Shown: piece after piece, positions 7,870-17,497 of the stretch
Layout of the letters: each line of letters starts with the position of its first letter
How positions within the stretch are numbered: position 1 is the stretch's first letter
Origin: Curtobacterium sp. TC1
GTDB lineage: Bacteria > Actinomycetota > Actinomycetes > Actinomycetales > Microbacteriaceae
Reading direction: 5' to 3'
DNA length: 64,000 nucleotides
NCBI RefSeq assembly: GCF_019844075.1
Contig: NZ_CP081964.1
Location: 1,178,001-1,242,000 of the forward strand
Notes under the pieces: model-generated
Databases searched by the model: none
What the model was told of the DNA's origin: nothing
What the model saw: the letters and a program-made list of their open reading frames with translations, nothing else
Program-made: the position numbers and the translations under genes

Positions 7870-8691
7870 ATGGGATTCCTCGACCGCCTGCTCGGACGTC
7901 CGGACCGCGACCGCACCGGTGACGTGCGGCAGGGCGACGCGCAGCAGAACCAGTGGGGGCAGCCGCAGCAGCAGGGCTACCGGTACGGCCAGCAGTCGTA
8001 CCACCAGCCCGCTCCGACGGGGACGCCGGCCGAGCAGCAGCCGGGCGGGCAGTACGGCGTGCCGCAATGGGGTGGTGCACCCGCACAGCAGCAGCAGGGG
8101 GCGACGACCGACGACGAGCGCGCGGTGGAGCGGTACCGCTACCTGCTCCGCACGGCACCGCCGGAGCGCATCGAAGCGGTGCACGCCGAGGCGTTCGCGA
8201 AGCTCACCGACGAGCAGCGCCGCATGGTCTACGACGAGTTCACCCGCACGGCGCCTCCCGGCGAGGCTCCTCGTGGCGACGACCCCCATTCGCTCGCGCA
8301 GTCGGCGACACGGTCCGAGATCCGCCAGCCGGGCTTCATGGAGCGGTCGCTCGGCGGTGTCGGTGGGGGCGCGGGACGCTTCGGTGGCCAGCGCGGCGGG
8401 CCGTCGTTCGGCAGCATGATCGGTGCCTCGATCCTCGGCACGGTGGCCGGCTACGTCATCGGTTCGGCGATCATGAGCGCCTTCCTGCCGGACCCGGGAT
8501 CGTTCGATGGCGGTACTGACGCTGCGGGTGACGGCGGTTCGGAGGACACTGGTGCTGAATCCGGCGATGCCGGTGCGTCCGACGGTGGCGCGTCCGACGG
8601 CGGCGGGTTCGAGAGTGCGGGCTGGGGCGACAGCGGATCCGACTTCGGCGGTGGCTTCGGCGACTTCGGTGGCGGTGACTTCGACGTCTGA
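7870..8691 (+). CDS. Hypothetical protein, Gln-rich N-terminus and Gly/Asp-rich C-terminus
   Basis: A 273-residue protein I cannot assign. ATG 7870 follows GAAGGAGC by about 8 nt. Layout: a short amphipathic start (MGFLDRLLGR), a Gln/Pro/Gly-rich disordered stretch (about 20-80), a compact helical block (about 85-135, ERYRYLLRTAPPERIEAVHAEAFAKLTDEQRRMVYDEF), a hydrophobic Gly-rich segment (about 178-205) that could cross a membrane, then an acidic Gly/Asp/Ser tail ending in repeated FGGG/FGD motifs. The middle block resembles a short conserved domain seen in actinobacterial proteins of unknown role. No enzymatic motifs are present. It stands alone, about 60 nt before the DrrA-like gene. Confidence 0.75.
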   Translation: MGFLDRLLGRPDRDRTGDVRQGDAQQNQWGQPQQQGYRYGQQSYHQPAPTGTPAEQQPGGQYGVPQWGGAPAQQQQGATTDDERAVERYRYLLRTAPPERIEAVHAEAFAKLTDEQRRMVYDEFTRTAPPGEAPRGDDPHSLAQSATRSEIRQPGFMERSLGGVGGGAGRFGGQRGGPSFGSMIGASILGTVAGYVIGSAIMSAFLPDPGSFDGGTDAAGDGGSEDTGAESGDAGASDGGASDGGGFESAGWGDSGSDFGGGFGDFGGGDFDV

Positions 8692-8749
8692 GTGACGTCC
8701 GTCGCTCCACCGGGCCCCGGGTACCCACCGTGTCCGACGAAGGAGCGAC

Positions 8750-9751
8750 ATGGCCATCATCGAAGCCTCCGGGCTGACCAAGACGTACAAGTCGAAGTCC
8801 GGGCCGGTGCACGCACTGGCCGGACTCGACCTGTCGGTGCCCCAGGGCACCGTGAAGGCACTGCTCGGGCCGAACGGGTCGGGCAAGACCACGACCGTGA
8901 AGGTCCTCACCACCCTCATCACGCCCGACTCCGGCACGGCGTCGATCGACGGCATCGACGTGATCGCCGACCCGCAGGCGACCCGGCGGTCGATCGGCGT
9001 GTCCGGGCAGTACGCCGCGGTCGACGAGAACCTGACCGGCTTCGAGAACCTCGAGATGATCGGGCGGCTCTACCACCTGGGCCGCAGAACGTCGCGGGAG
9101 CGCGCACGGGAGCTCATCGACGTGTTCGACCTCTCCGAAGCCGGGGACCGTCCGGTGAAGGGCTTCTCCGGCGGCATGCGGCGACGGATCGACCTCGCCG
9201 GTGCCCTCGTGATGAACCCGCGCGTGCTGTTCCTCGACGAGCCGACGACGGGACTCGACCCCCGCAGCCGGCTCGCGCTCTGGGGCATCATCGAGGGCCT
9301 GGTGGCCGAGGGCGCCACGGTCCTGCTCACCACGCAGTACCTCGAAGAAGCGGACCGGCTCGCCGACGACATCGCGGTGATCGACGACGGCCGGGTCATC
9401 GCCGAGGGCACCGCCGACCACCTCAAGGCGCAGGTCGGCGGGCACCGGGTCGTCGTGACCCTGGTGGACGAGACCGACGGCGACGCCGTGACGACCGTCC
9501 TGCGCCGCTACGGCGTCGGCGACGTCGAGGCGTCGGGCGACGGCCGCACCCACGCCATCGCGGTCGAGGCCGGGCCCGCCGCCCTGCAACGGGTGCTCGC
9601 CGACCTCGGCGACGCCGGTATCGAGCTCCACGACGCGGGAATGCGGCGACCGACCCTGGACGACGTGTTCCTGCGGCTCACCGGCCACGCCGCGACGGAG
9701 GACGAGGCCGACGAAGCCGCCGCCACCAAGCAGAAGGAGACGGCCCGATGA
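8750..9751 (+). CDS. DrrA-like ABC transporter ATP-binding protein
   Basis: A 333-residue ATPase of the daunorubicin-resistance (DrrA) class of ABC-2 exporters. ATG 8750 follows GAAGGAGCG by about 5 nt. Walker A GPNGSGKTT (about 40-48), signature FSGGMRRRID, Walker B RVLFLDEPTTGLD and the TTQYLEEAD switch are intact; TQYLEEAD and the C-terminal DDVFLRLTGH are hallmarks of this class. It overlaps the permease gene by ATGA (9748-9751), so the two make one exporter. Likely role: efflux of a hydrophobic compound, lipid or antibiotic; the substrate is unknown. Confidence 0.9.
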   Translation: MAIIEASGLTKTYKSKSGPVHALAGLDLSVPQGTVKALLGPNGSGKTTTVKVLTTLITPDSGTASIDGIDVIADPQATRRSIGVSGQYAAVDENLTGFENLEMIGRLYHLGRRTSRERARELIDVFDLSEAGDRPVKGFSGGMRRRIDLAGALVMNPRVLFLDEPTTGLDPRSRLALWGIIEGLVAEGATVLLTTQYLEEADRLADDIAVIDDGRVIAEGTADHLKAQVGGHRVVVTLVDETDGDAVTTVLRRYGVGDVEASGDGRTHAIAVEAGPAALQRVLADLGDAGIELHDAGMRRPTLDDVFLRLTGHAATEDEADEAAATKQKETAR

Positions 9752-10596
9752 CCGCCACGACCATCGCGCCGGGTCGGCAACTGCCCGTCGTCGTCACCTC
9801 GCCGATCGCCATCTGGTTCGAGGACGGCTGGACCGTCACCAAACGGAACCTCATCAAGCTCAAGCGGTCGCCGGACATGCTCGTGTTCGCGGTGCTGCAG
9901 CCGATCATGTTCGTCCTGCTGTTCAGCCAGGTCTACGGCGGCGCGATCGCGGTCGAGGGCACCGACTACACGCAGTTCCTGATGGCCGGGATCTTCGCCC
10001 AGACCGTCGTGTTCGGGGCCACGTTCTCGGGTTCGGCGATGGCGCAGGACCTGAAGGAGGGCCTGATCGACCGGTTCCGCACGCTGCCGATGTCGGCGTC
10101 CGCGGTGCTCGTCGGCCGGACCAACTCCGACCTGGTGCTCAACTCGATCTCGATGGCGATCATGATGCTCACCGGGCTGGCCGTCGGATGGCGGGTGAAC
10201 TCGTCGCCGCTCGAGTTCCTGGCCGGCATCGCCCTGCTGCTGCTGTTCAGCTACGCGTTCAGCTGGGTGATGGCGCTGCTCGGCATGAGCGTCAAGACGC
10301 CAGAGGTCATCAACAACGCCTCGTTCATGATCCTGTTCCCGCTGACGTTCATCTCGAACGCCTTCGTGCCGAGCGACACGCTGCCGCTGGTGCTGCGGGT
10401 GTTCGCGGAGTGGAACCCGGTGTCGTCGCTCGTGCAGGCGGCCCGCGAGCTGTTCGGCAACGTCGGGTCCGCGCCGGTGCCGGACATCTGGACGATGCAG
10501 CACCCGATCGTGACGGTGCTGATCGGGGTCGCGGTGATGCTCGTCGTGTTCGTACCGTGGGCGGTCAACAAGTACACGAGGATCAGCGCGAAGTAG
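9748..10596 (+). CDS. DrrB-like ABC-2 type permease
   Basis: A 282-residue membrane protein starting at ATG 9748 (ATGA overlap with the ATPase gene). It has an N-terminal cytoplasmic stretch with [16 protein letters not shown], then about six membrane segments, with the ABC-2 family pattern [22 protein letters not shown] between the second and third. The C-terminus ends in a short basic [10 protein letters not shown]. It forms the membrane half of the DrrAB-like exporter. A hairpin at 10612-10646 closes the pair. Confidence 0.9.
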   Translation: MTATTIAPGRQLPVVVTSPIAIWFEDGWTVTKRNLIKLKRSPDMLVFAVLQPIMFVLLFSQVYGGAIAVEGTDYTQFLMAGIFAQTVVFGATFSGSAMAQDLKEGLIDRFRTLPMSASAVLVGRTNSDLVLNSISMAIMMLTGLAVGWRVNSSPLEFLAGIALLLLFSYAFSWVMALLGMSVKTPEVINNASFMILFPLTFISNAFVPSDTLPLVLRVFAEWNPVSSLVQAARELFGNVGSAPVPDIWTMQHPIVTVLIGVAVMLVVFVPWAVNKYTRISAK

Positions 10597-10611
10597 CAGT
10601 CCTCCACAGGG

Positions 10612-10646
10612 GCCGTCCGGGTGCGCGCGTGCGTCACCCGGACGGC
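10612..10646 (+). terminator. Terminator after the DrrAB-like pair
   Basis: GCCGTCCGGGTG (10612-10623) pairs perfectly with CACCCGGACGGC (10635-10646), loop 11 nt, followed by TTAG. Confidence 0.65.
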
Positions 10647-10647
10647 T

Positions 10648-10653
10648 TAGCAT
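10648..10653 (+). promoter_or_regulatory. -10 hexamer TAGCAT for a leaderless GTG start
   Basis: TAGCAT is followed by 7 nt and then the GTG at 10661, so transcription would start at or next to the start codon. Confidence 0.5.
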
Positions 10654-10660
10654 CGTCCAC

Positions 10661-12646
10661 GTGACCGCGACAGACGCCGAGCGGGCCGCCCAGCGCGACG
10701 CCACGGAGCCACCCCTCGACCGCAGCACCCGACTGCGCCGCTGGATGCTGCAGGGCGCCCACCAGGGGGCGTCCCACCAGGGCCCGCACCAGGTCGAGGT
10801 CGAGAAGACCCACCCGTGGTGGCGGGTCATGTGCCTGACCGGTGTCGACTACTTCTCGACCCTCGGGTACCAGCCGGCGATCGCGGCGCTCGCCGCCGGC
10901 CTGCTGTCGCCGATCGCCACCATCGTGCTCGTGCTCGTCACGCTGTTCGGGGCGCTGCCTGTCTACCGCCGGGTCGCGAGCGACAGCTTCCGCGGTGCCG
11001 GATCGATCATGATGCTCGAGAAGCTCCTGCCGTGGTGGGCCGGCAAGCTCCTGGTGCTCGTGCTGCTCGGGTTCGCCGTCACCGACTTCATGATCACGAT
11101 GACGCTGTCGGCGGCGGACGCCACGGCGCACATCGCCGAGAACCCGTACACGCCGCACTGGTTCACCGAGATCCCCGTCCCGCTCACCCTCGCGCTGCTG
11201 CTGTTGCTCGGCGTGGTGTTCCTCCGCGGGTTCAAGGAGGCGATCGGCATCGCCGTCGGCCTCGTCGCGGTGTTCCTCGCGCTCAACGCCGTCGTCGTGG
11301 TGGTCGCGCTCTGGCACGTGTTCGAGCACCCGATGGTCGCCAGTGACTGGTGGTCCGGGCTCACGGCGCAGCACAGCAACCCCCTCGTGATGGTCGGCAT
11401 CGCGCTCATCGTGTTCCCGAAGCTCGCCCTCGGCCTGTCCGGGTTCGAGACCGGCGTCGCGGTGATGCCGCAGGTGCGCGGCGACGCGTCCGACGACACG
11501 AGTGCTCGGCCCGAGGGGCGGATCCGCGGCACGAAGCGGCTCCTGACCGTCGCGGCCGTCATCATGAGCTCGTTCCTGATCACCTCGTCGATCGCCACGA
11601 CGTTCCTCATCCCGCAGCACGAGTTCCAGCCGGGCGGCGGTGCGAACGGCCGTGCCCTGGCCTTCCTGGCGCACCAGTACCTCGGCGGGGTGTTCGGGTC
11701 GATCTACGACTTCTCGACCGTCGCGATCCTGTGGTTCGCCGGCGCGAGCGCGATGGCCGGCCTGCTCAACCTGGTGCCGCGGTTCCTGCCCCGGTACGGC
11801 ATGGCTCCGCAGTGGGCGCGCGCGACCCGGCCGCTCGTCATCATCTTCACGCTCATCGCCTTCCTGATCACGATCGTCTTCCGGGCGAACGTCGACGCTC
11901 AGGGCGGGGCGTACGCCACCGGCGTGCTCGTCCTGATCACGAGCGCCGCGGTCGCGGTCACCCTCTCGGCCCGCCGCAGGCAGCAGAAGAAGCGCACCAT
12001 CGCGTTCGGCGCCATCTCGGTCGTGTTCGTCTACACGACGGTCGCGAACGTCATCGAGCGGCCCGACGGCGTCCGGATCGCAGCGATCTTCATCGTCGCC
12101 ATCGTCGTGGTGTCGCTGGTCTCGCGGGTGCGCCGCTCGTTCGAACTCCGTGCGTCGTCGATCGAGCTGGACGCCACCGCCCGGCAGTTCGTCGAGGCCG
12201 ACGCCGACCAGTTCAGCGCGGTGTGCATCATCGCGAACGAGCCGGGTGCCGGCACCGCCGAGGCGTACCGGGCGAAGGGACGCGAAGAGCGGCGGGACTC
12301 CGGCATCCCGGCGCGCGTGCCGACGATGTTCCTCGAGGTCCTGCCCGCCGACTCGTCGGACTTCGAAGAGGACCTGCTGGTCGAGGGGCACGTCGTGCAC
12401 GGGCACCGTGTGCTCCGGGTCCGGTCCGGCAACGTGCCGAACACCATCGCGTCGACCCTGCTCGCGATCCGCGACACCGCCGGGGTCGTCCCGAGCATCT
12501 ACTTCGAGTGGAACGAGGGCAGCCCGATCCGGAACGCCCTGCGCTTCGTGTTCACCGGCGTCGGCGACGTCGCACCCGTCACGCGCGAGGTCCTGCGCGA
12601 AGCCGAGCCGGACGTGCACCGCCGCCCCTCCATCCACGTCTCGTGA
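10661..12646 (+). CDS. APC-superfamily permease with cytoplasmic C-terminal domain
   Basis: A 661-residue transporter. After a basic, Gln/His-rich 50-residue N-terminus, the sequence [24 protein letters not shown] begins the first membrane helix, the glycine/serine-rich TM1 break typical of APC transporters; about 12 hydrophobic segments follow to residue about 490. The last 170 residues are hydrophilic and form a mixed alpha/beta domain ([51 protein letters not shown]). The size and layout resemble amino acid or cation permeases with regulatory tails, including KimA-like potassium importers, but I do not see enough to choose a substrate. It starts at GTG 10661 with no Shine-Dalgarno but a well placed -10. 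Its stop overlaps the next gene (GTGA). Confidence 0.85.
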   Translation: MTATDAERAAQRDATEPPLDRSTRLRRWMLQGAHQGASHQGPHQVEVEKTHPWWRVMCLTGVDYFSTLGYQPAIAALAAGLLSPIATIVLVLVTLFGALPVYRRVASDSFRGAGSIMMLEKLLPWWAGKLLVLVLLGFAVTDFMITMTLSAADATAHIAENPYTPHWFTEIPVPLTLALLLLLGVVFLRGFKEAIGIAVGLVAVFLALNAVVVVVALWHVFEHPMVASDWWSGLTAQHSNPLVMVGIALIVFPKLALGLSGFETGVAVMPQVRGDASDDTSARPEGRIRGTKRLLTVAAVIMSSFLITSSIATTFLIPQHEFQPGGGANGRALAFLAHQYLGGVFGSIYDFSTVAILWFAGASAMAGLLNLVPRFLPRYGMAPQWARATRPLVIIFTLIAFLITIVFRANVDAQGGAYATGVLVLITSAAVAVTLSARRRQQKKRTIAFGAISVVFVYTTVANVIERPDGVRIAAIFIVAIVVVSLVSRVRRSFELRASSIELDATARQFVEADADQFSAVCIIANEPGAGTAEAYRAKGREERRDSGIPARVPTMFLEVLPADSSDFEEDLLVEGHVVHGHRVLRVRSGNVPNTIASTLLAIRDTAGVVPSIYFEWNEGSPIRNALRFVFTGVGDVAPVTREVLREAEPDVHRRPSIHVS

Positions 12647-13611
12647 CGGCGTCCGCGGGCAGCCGTCGTGTCCCGGCGCCCGCCGGCGGGCTCGCGGCGG
12701 TCGTCGTCGCTGCGGTGGTCTGGGGGACCACGGGCACCGCGACGCACTTCGCCCCGGGCGTCCCCGCCTTCGTCTTCGGCGCCGTCACCTTCGGGATCGG
12801 TGGCCTCGTGCTCGCCGCAGTCGCCGGACGCGGCACGGTCCGTGCCGTCGTCGAACGCCGCACCCGGGGGTGGGCACTGCTCGGCGCGACCGCGCTCGTC
12901 CCGTACGCGGTGGCGTTCTACGCCGCGCTCGCCGACGCGGGGGTCGCCCTCGGCACCACCATCGCCATCGGGTCGTCACCCGTGTTCGCCGGGCTCGTCG
13001 AGTGGGCAGCGGACCGGAGGCCCGTCACCCGCAGGTGGGTCGTCGCCACGCTGGTGAGCGTGGCCGGCATGGTCGTCGTGACCCTGGCGCGGTCCGAGCA
13101 CGACGGTGGCGGTGGCGCGCTCGCGCTCGGGATCGCCAGTGCGCTGCTCGCCGGACTCACCTACGCGCTGTACTCGTGGGCGGTCGCGCGGGGACTGCAC
13201 GCAGCGGCCGGGGCGGTGTCGGTGCCGGGCGGGCCCGGCGTCGAGGCCGTCGCGGCGGGGCTGCCGAACGGCCGCGGGCTCGTCGGCGCCGTGTTCGGCA
13301 TCGCCGCCGTGCCGCTCGTCGTGCTCGTCGTCGTCGGCGGGGCGCCGTTCCTCGGCGACGGCGGCAACTGGCCGGTGTTCCTGTACCTGGCCATGGTGCC
13401 GACGGTCCTCGGCCACTCGCTGTACGCCGTGGGGCTGCGGGCGGTCGGGGCCTCGGTCGCGACGCTGGTGTCGTTGCTCGAGCCCGTGGTGGCCGCGGTG
13501 CTCGCCGTGCTCGTCGTCGGGGAGCACCTCGGCGTGACGGGGTGGCTCGGCATCGCGCTCGTGGTGGCCGGGCTCGTCGTGCTGGCACTGCCGGCGCGTC
13601 GCGGGCGCTGA
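12643..13611 (+). CDS. EamA/DMT-family transporter
   Basis: A 322-residue inner membrane protein with ten predicted hydrophobic segments arranged as two EamA repeats. The first opens with [17 protein letters not shown], the W-G-T-x-G signature of the family, and the second begins near [21 protein letters not shown] and ends with [18 protein letters not shown], the usual P-V-x-A-x-x-x-G-E motif. GTG 12643 overlaps the stop of the APC permease gene, so the two are co-transcribed. It probably exports a metabolite or amino acid; the specificity is unknown. Confidence 0.88.
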   Translation: MTASAGSRRVPAPAGGLAAVVVAAVVWGTTGTATHFAPGVPAFVFGAVTFGIGGLVLAAVAGRGTVRAVVERRTRGWALLGATALVPYAVAFYAALADAGVALGTTIAIGSSPVFAGLVEWAADRRPVTRRWVVATLVSVAGMVVVTLARSEHDGGGGALALGIASALLAGLTYALYSWAVARGLHAAAGAVSVPGGPGVEAVAAGLPNGRGLVGAVFGIAAVPLVVLVVVGGAPFLGDGGNWPVFLYLAMVPTVLGHSLYAVGLRAVGASVATLVSLLEPVVAAVLAVLVVGEHLGVTGWLGIALVVAGLVVLALPARRGR

Positions 13612-13677
13612 CGCACGTCGGGTCGCGGCGGTCGCCGACGCGCGACGGGTCGCGGCGGTGACGGGGCGCGGCGGTCG

Positions 13678-13691
13678 CTGACGCGCGTCAG
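13678..13691. terminator. Short palindrome between convergent genes
   Basis: CTGACGC-GCGTCAG, 7-bp arms, overlapping the stop codon of the acyl-CoA synthetase gene. The 70 bases before it repeat GGGTCGCGGCGGT. Possibly a two-way terminator; weak. Confidence 0.3.
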
Positions 13692-15370
13692 TCGTCGGCG
13701 AGGATCTGGTCCCGCACCTTCCGCCGCAGCACCTTGCCGATCATCGAGCGCGGCAGGTCCTCGACCACGACGACGCGGCGCGGCACCTTGTACGCCGCCA
13801 GCTGCTCGCGCGCCCACGTCCGGAGGGCCGCGGCGTCGAACGACGACGGGTCCTTCGGCACGACGGCGGCGACGACCTGCTCGTTGCCGCCCTGCGTGAT
13901 GCCGACGACCGCGACCTCCTTGACGCTGGGGTGCTTCAGCAGGGCGTCCTCGACCTCGGACGGCGACACGTTGAAGCCGCCCGTGATGATGAGTTCCTTG
14001 AGGCGGTCGACGATCCGGACGTAGCCGTCCGCGCCGATCGCCACGATGTCACCGGTGCGGAACCAGCCGTCGGGGGTGAAGACCTCGTCGGTGGCCTCGG
14101 CCTTGCCCCAGTAGCCGCGGAACACCTGCGGGCCACGGACCTGCAGTTCGCCGGGCTCGTCGACGCCGAGCACCGTGCCGTCGTCGGGGTCGACCACGCG
14201 GGCCTCGGTGGAGGACAACGGCAGACCGATCGACCCGAGGCGACGCTCCGGGGACACCGGGTTCGCCATCAGCACGGGGGAGCACTCGGACAGTCCGTAG
14301 CCCTCGACCAGGTACCCGCCGGTCCGCGCTTCCCACGGTTCGACGATGTCCTGCGACAGCGGCATGGCGCCCGAGATGCCGATCTCGATGCCCTCGAGCG
14401 ACACCTTCGCCGAGTCGGCCGCGTGCTGCAGCCGCGCGTAGATCGGCGGGACGGCCGGCAGGAACGTCGGCGGGTGCTTCTTGATCGCGGTGAGCACGAG
14501 TGCCGGGTCGAACGTCGGGAACAGCACGAGCCGCGAGGCCATGCTCATCGCGAAGGTCAGGCACAGCGTCAGACCGTAGGCGTGGAACATCGGCAGCACC
14601 GCGTACACGACGTTGTCACCACGTCGGATCTGCGGCACCCAGGCGCGGGCCTGCGCGGCGTTGGCCAGCAGGTTCCGGTGCGTCAGGACGGCGCCCTTCG
14701 GCGTGCCGGTCGTCCCCGACGTGTACTGGATCAGGGCGACGTCGTCGGTGGACGGCCGCGGGTGCCGCTTCGACAGCTTGCGGGTGCCGACCAGGTCGTC
14801 CCACTTGGTCGTGCCGCGCACCGCGGTGGTCAGCTTCGCGCGGGACTCGCGGGCCTTCGCCACCGGCAGCGCCAGGGCGAGTCGGGTGCTGCGAGGCATC
14901 GCACGGGTCAGGTCGACCGACACGATCGCGTCGACCTTCACGTCGGCCGGGAAGTCCTGCAGCGTCGCGACGGACTTGTCCCAGGCGATCGCGACCTTCG
15001 CGCCGTGGTCCTCGAACTGGTGGCGGAGTTCGCGCGGTGTGTACAGCGGGTTGTGCTCGACCACGATCGCGCCGAGGCGCAGGACCGCGTAGAACGCCAC
15101 GATGTGCTGCGGGCAGTTCGGCAGCACGATCGCCACCCGGTCGCCGGCACCGACGCCGAGCTTGCGGAGGCCGTTCGCCGCGCGGAGGACCTGCTCCTGC
15201 AGGTCCGCGTAGCTGGTGGTCCGCTTGAAGAACTCCAGCGCGACCTTGCCCGGGAACCGTCGTGCCGATTCCTCGACCAGGTCGATCAGGGAACCGTGCT
15301 GTTCCTCGATGTCGTGCGGGACCCCCGGGGCGTACGAGGCAAGCCAGGGACGAGGCGTGTCGATGCTCAC
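13688..15370 (-). CDS. Long-chain acyl-CoA synthetase (AMP-binding)
   Basis: A 560-residue adenylate-forming enzyme that activates fatty acids as acyl-CoA in the cytoplasm. The AMP-binding motif YTSGTTGTPKGAVLTHRNL, the A5-like EGYGLSECSP, the TGD (GWFRTGDIVAIG) and the C-terminal lysine in RSMIGKVLRR are all present. GTG 15370 is chosen because TAGGTT lies 7 nt upstream on the minus strand and no Shine-Dalgarno is seen; upstream frame extension lacks homology to the family. Length is normal for FadD-type ligases. It is monocistronic and convergent with the DMT transporter gene. Confidence 0.92.
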   Translation of the reverse strand: MSIDTPRPWLASYAPGVPHDIEEQHGSLIDLVEESARRFPGKVALEFFKRTTSYADLQEQVLRAANGLRKLGVGAGDRVAIVLPNCPQHIVAFYAVLRLGAIVVEHNPLYTPRELRHQFEDHGAKVAIAWDKSVATLQDFPADVKVDAIVSVDLTRAMPRSTRLALALPVAKARESRAKLTTAVRGTTKWDDLVGTRKLSKRHPRPSTDDVALIQYTSGTTGTPKGAVLTHRNLLANAAQARAWVPQIRRGDNVVYAVLPMFHAYGLTLCLTFAMSMASRLVLFPTFDPALVLTAIKKHPPTFLPAVPPIYARLQHAADSAKVSLEGIEIGISGAMPLSQDIVEPWEARTGGYLVEGYGLSECSPVLMANPVSPERRLGSIGLPLSSTEARVVDPDDGTVLGVDEPGELQVRGPQVFRGYWGKAEATDEVFTPDGWFRTGDIVAIGADGYVRIVDRLKELIITGGFNVSPSEVEDALLKHPSVKEVAVVGITQGGNEQVVAAVVPKDPSSFDAAALRTWAREQLAAYKVPRRVVVVEDLPRSMIGKVLRRKVRDQILADD

Positions 15371-15377
15371 GCGTCCC

Positions 15378-15383
15378 AACCTA
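15378..15383 (-). promoter_or_regulatory. -10 hexamer TAGGTT, leaderless start of the acyl-CoA synthetase gene
   Basis: On the minus strand TAGGTT is followed by 7 nt and the GTG start at 15370. Confidence 0.5.
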
Positions 15384-15476
15384 GCGGGCCACCCCCGCGC
15401 CCGCTGGGAGACGTCGGCCACGACCGGGGTGCACGACGCCGGGCGCGCTCCCAGGGGACGGACGGACGATGACGCC

Positions 15477-16400
15477 ATGCCCTCCGTCTCCGATGCCTTC
15501 CGCTCCCGCCTCAACGACACGTTCACCGGTGGGGCGACGAGCAAGCCGGAGTGGATCGACGAACTCGAGGACGGGACCGACGCGGGCTTCTTCGGCCCGG
15601 GTTCCGCGACGTGGGCGGTGCACGGCGGCAAGCAGACGATCGTCGCCGGCGTCCGCGCACTCCTCGTCCAGGCGTTGCACCCGGGTGCCCTCGCCGGAGT
15701 CGCCGACCACTCCCGCTACCGCGAGGACCCGTTCGGCCGACTCGCCGGCACCATCCGGTGGATCTACACGGTCTCGCACGGCGACACCGCGACCGCCCGC
15801 GGTGCGAGCGAGTGGGTGCTTCGCCTGCACGAGCGGGTGCGCGGCCAGTACGTCGACGGCCACGGCATCGCACGCGACTACGCGGCGAACGACCCCGACC
15901 TGGCCCGCTGGGTGCACCTCGCCTTCACCGACGCGTTCCTCCGCGCCGCGCAGCGCTGGGGCGGCCCGATCCCCGGCGGTGCGGACGCCTACGTCCGCGA
16001 GTGGGCGACCGCCGGCCGGCTCATGCGCGTCGAGGACGCCCCGGAGTCCGAGGCGGAGCTCCGCGCCCAGATGGACGGGTACCTCGACCGCGGTGAACTC
16101 GCCGTCACCGCGCGCACCCGCGACGTCGTGAAGTTCATCAAGAACCCACCGCTCGCGCTCATGCTGCGACCCGGCTACCAGACGCTGTTCCAGGGAGCCG
16201 TCTCGACGCTCGACCCCCGCCACCGGTCGATGCTCGGCCTGCGAGCACCCGCGATCGGACCCGTCGAACTGCCCGTCGGCCGGGCCACGGGACTCGTGCT
16301 CGACGGCATCGGCGGCGTGCTCGGCAACCAGACGGGCACCGAGCGCGCTGCGCTCGTGCGCATCGCGCGCCTCGAGCGCGAGCGCGGCGCCGTCGCCTGA
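15477..16400 (+). CDS. Oxygenase MpaB family protein (DUF2236)
   Basis: A 307-residue protein of the MpaB/latex-clearing DUF2236 family, haem-dependent oxygenases of mostly unknown substrate in actinobacteria. The family signature is clear: LVQALHPGALAGVADHSRYREDPFGRLAGTIRWIYTVSHGD, with the conserved His in HPG and HSRY, then RVRGQY and DLARWVHLAFTDAFL. It starts at ATG 15477; the region between it and the divergent acyl-CoA synthetase gene is about 105 bases and should hold both promoters. It is followed by a perfect 42-nt palindromic terminator. Confidence 0.88.
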   Translation: MPSVSDAFRSRLNDTFTGGATSKPEWIDELEDGTDAGFFGPGSATWAVHGGKQTIVAGVRALLVQALHPGALAGVADHSRYREDPFGRLAGTIRWIYTVSHGDTATARGASEWVLRLHERVRGQYVDGHGIARDYAANDPDLARWVHLAFTDAFLRAAQRWGGPIPGGADAYVREWATAGRLMRVEDAPESEAELRAQMDGYLDRGELAVTARTRDVVKFIKNPPLALMLRPGYQTLFQGAVSTLDPRHRSMLGLRAPAIGPVELPVGRATGLVLDGIGGVLGNQTGTERAALVRIARLERERGAVA

Positions 16401-16439
16401 CACGACGGCGTGTCACGTGTCGTGGACGTGACCGGAGAC

Positions 16440-16481
16440 GGACGGGAGGCCCGTGACCAGCTGGTCACGGGCCTCCCGTCC
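16440..16481. terminator. Perfect 42-nt palindrome, GGGAGGC family
   Basis: GGACGGGAGGCCCGTGACC, AGCT, then its exact complement. It lies between convergent genes (stops at 16400 and 16496), so it can serve both as a terminator. Its core equals that of the hairpins at 2786, 21625 and 36786. Confidence 0.8.
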
Positions 16482-16495
16482 GGTCGGTGGGGGCG

Positions 16496-17497
16496 TCAGA
16501 AACCGGACGGCACCCGGGGCGTGTACGCGGACTCGAGTCGCGTCACCTCGTCGTCGGTCAGCGTGATCGCGGCGGCCGCGACCGCGTCGTCGATGTGGTG
16601 CTCCTTCGTCGCACCGACGATCGGCGCGCTCACCGCGGGCTTGCCCGCGACCCACGCCAGCGCGATCTGCGCCATGCTCACGCCGCGGTCGCTCGCGATG
16701 GACTCGACGGCTCCCACGATCGCGCGGTTCGCGTCCTCGTCCTGCCGGTAGAGCGTCTTGCCGAACTCGTCGGTGCTCGCGCGCGACCCGGAGCCGTCGG
16801 CGTCCCACGGGCGGGTGACCCTGCCGCGGGCGAGGGGGCTCCACGGGATCACGCCGACGCCGGTCGCGTGCGCGAACGGGTGCATCTCGCGCTCCTCCTC
16901 GCGCTCGAGCAGGTTGTACTGGTCCTGCATGGCGACGAACTTCGTCCAACCGTGCAGCTCGGCGGCGTGCTGCATCTGCGCGAACTGCCACGTCCACATG
17001 CTGCTCGCGCCGAGGTACCGGGCCTTGCCGGCCTTCACGACGTCGTGCAGGGCCTCCATCGTCTCCTCGACCGGCGTGACCGGGTCGAAACGGTGGATCT
17101 GGTACAGGTCGACGTAGTCCGTGCCGAGCCGGGTCAGCGAGGCGTCGATCTCGTGCATGATCGCGGCGCGGGACAGCCCGGCGCCGTTCCGACCCGGACG
17201 CATCCGGTTGAAGACCTTCGTGAAGACCTGGACGTCCTCGCGCGGCGCGAGCTCCTTGAGGAGCGTGCCGGTGATCTCCTCGCTCGAGCCGTCGGAGTAC
17301 ACGTTCGCCGTGTCGAAGGTGGTGATGCCGGCGTCGAACGCGCGACGCACGAAGGGGCGGGCCTCGTCGATGCCGACGCTCCAGGCGTGCGAGCCGCGGT
17401 CGGGGGCGCCGTAGGACATCATGCCGAGGATGACGGTGCTGATCTCGAGGCCGGAGGCGCCGAGGCGGGTGGTCTCCGCGGGTGCTGCGTTGCTCAT
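16496..17497 (-). CDS. Aldo/keto reductase (YajO-like)
   Basis: A 333-residue NADPH-dependent oxidoreductase with the AKR barrel. The catalytic tetrad is visible: Asp and Tyr in FDTANVYSDG, Lys in VFTKVFN and His in YQIHRFD. IGASSMWTWQFAQMQ, QDQYNLLEREEEREM and PWSPLARGRVTRPW match the YajO-type subgroup. The start ATG at 17495-17497 overlaps the stop of the TIGR03086 gene (ATGA), so the two are co-transcribed from the minus strand. The substrate cannot be deduced. Confidence 0.9.
   Translation of the reverse strand: MSNAAPAETTRLGASGLEISTVILGMMSYGAPDRGSHAWSVGIDEARPFVRRAFDAGITTFDTANVYSDGSSEEITGTLLKELAPREDVQVFTKVFNRMRPGRNGAGLSRAAIMHEIDASLTRLGTDYVDLYQIHRFDPVTPVEETMEALHDVVKAGKARYLGASSMWTWQFAQMQHAAELHGWTKFVAMQDQYNLLEREEEREMHPFAHATGVGVIPWSPLARGRVTRPWDADGSGSRASTDEFGKTLYRQDEDANRAIVGAVESIASDRGVSMAQIALAWVAGKPAVSAPIVGATKEHHIDDAVAAAAITLTDDEVTRLESAYTPRVPSGF

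Noticed and set aside
5632..8955. Minus-strand frame of over 1100 codons
   Set aside because: Antisense shadow of the phosphodiesterase-phosphatase gene and the 129-bp repeat; composition is Arg/Pro/Ser-rich.
13612..13687. GGGTCGCGGCGGT short repeats as a possible small RNA or origin element
   Set aside because: Too short and too close to base-composition noise to support more than a weak palindrome.
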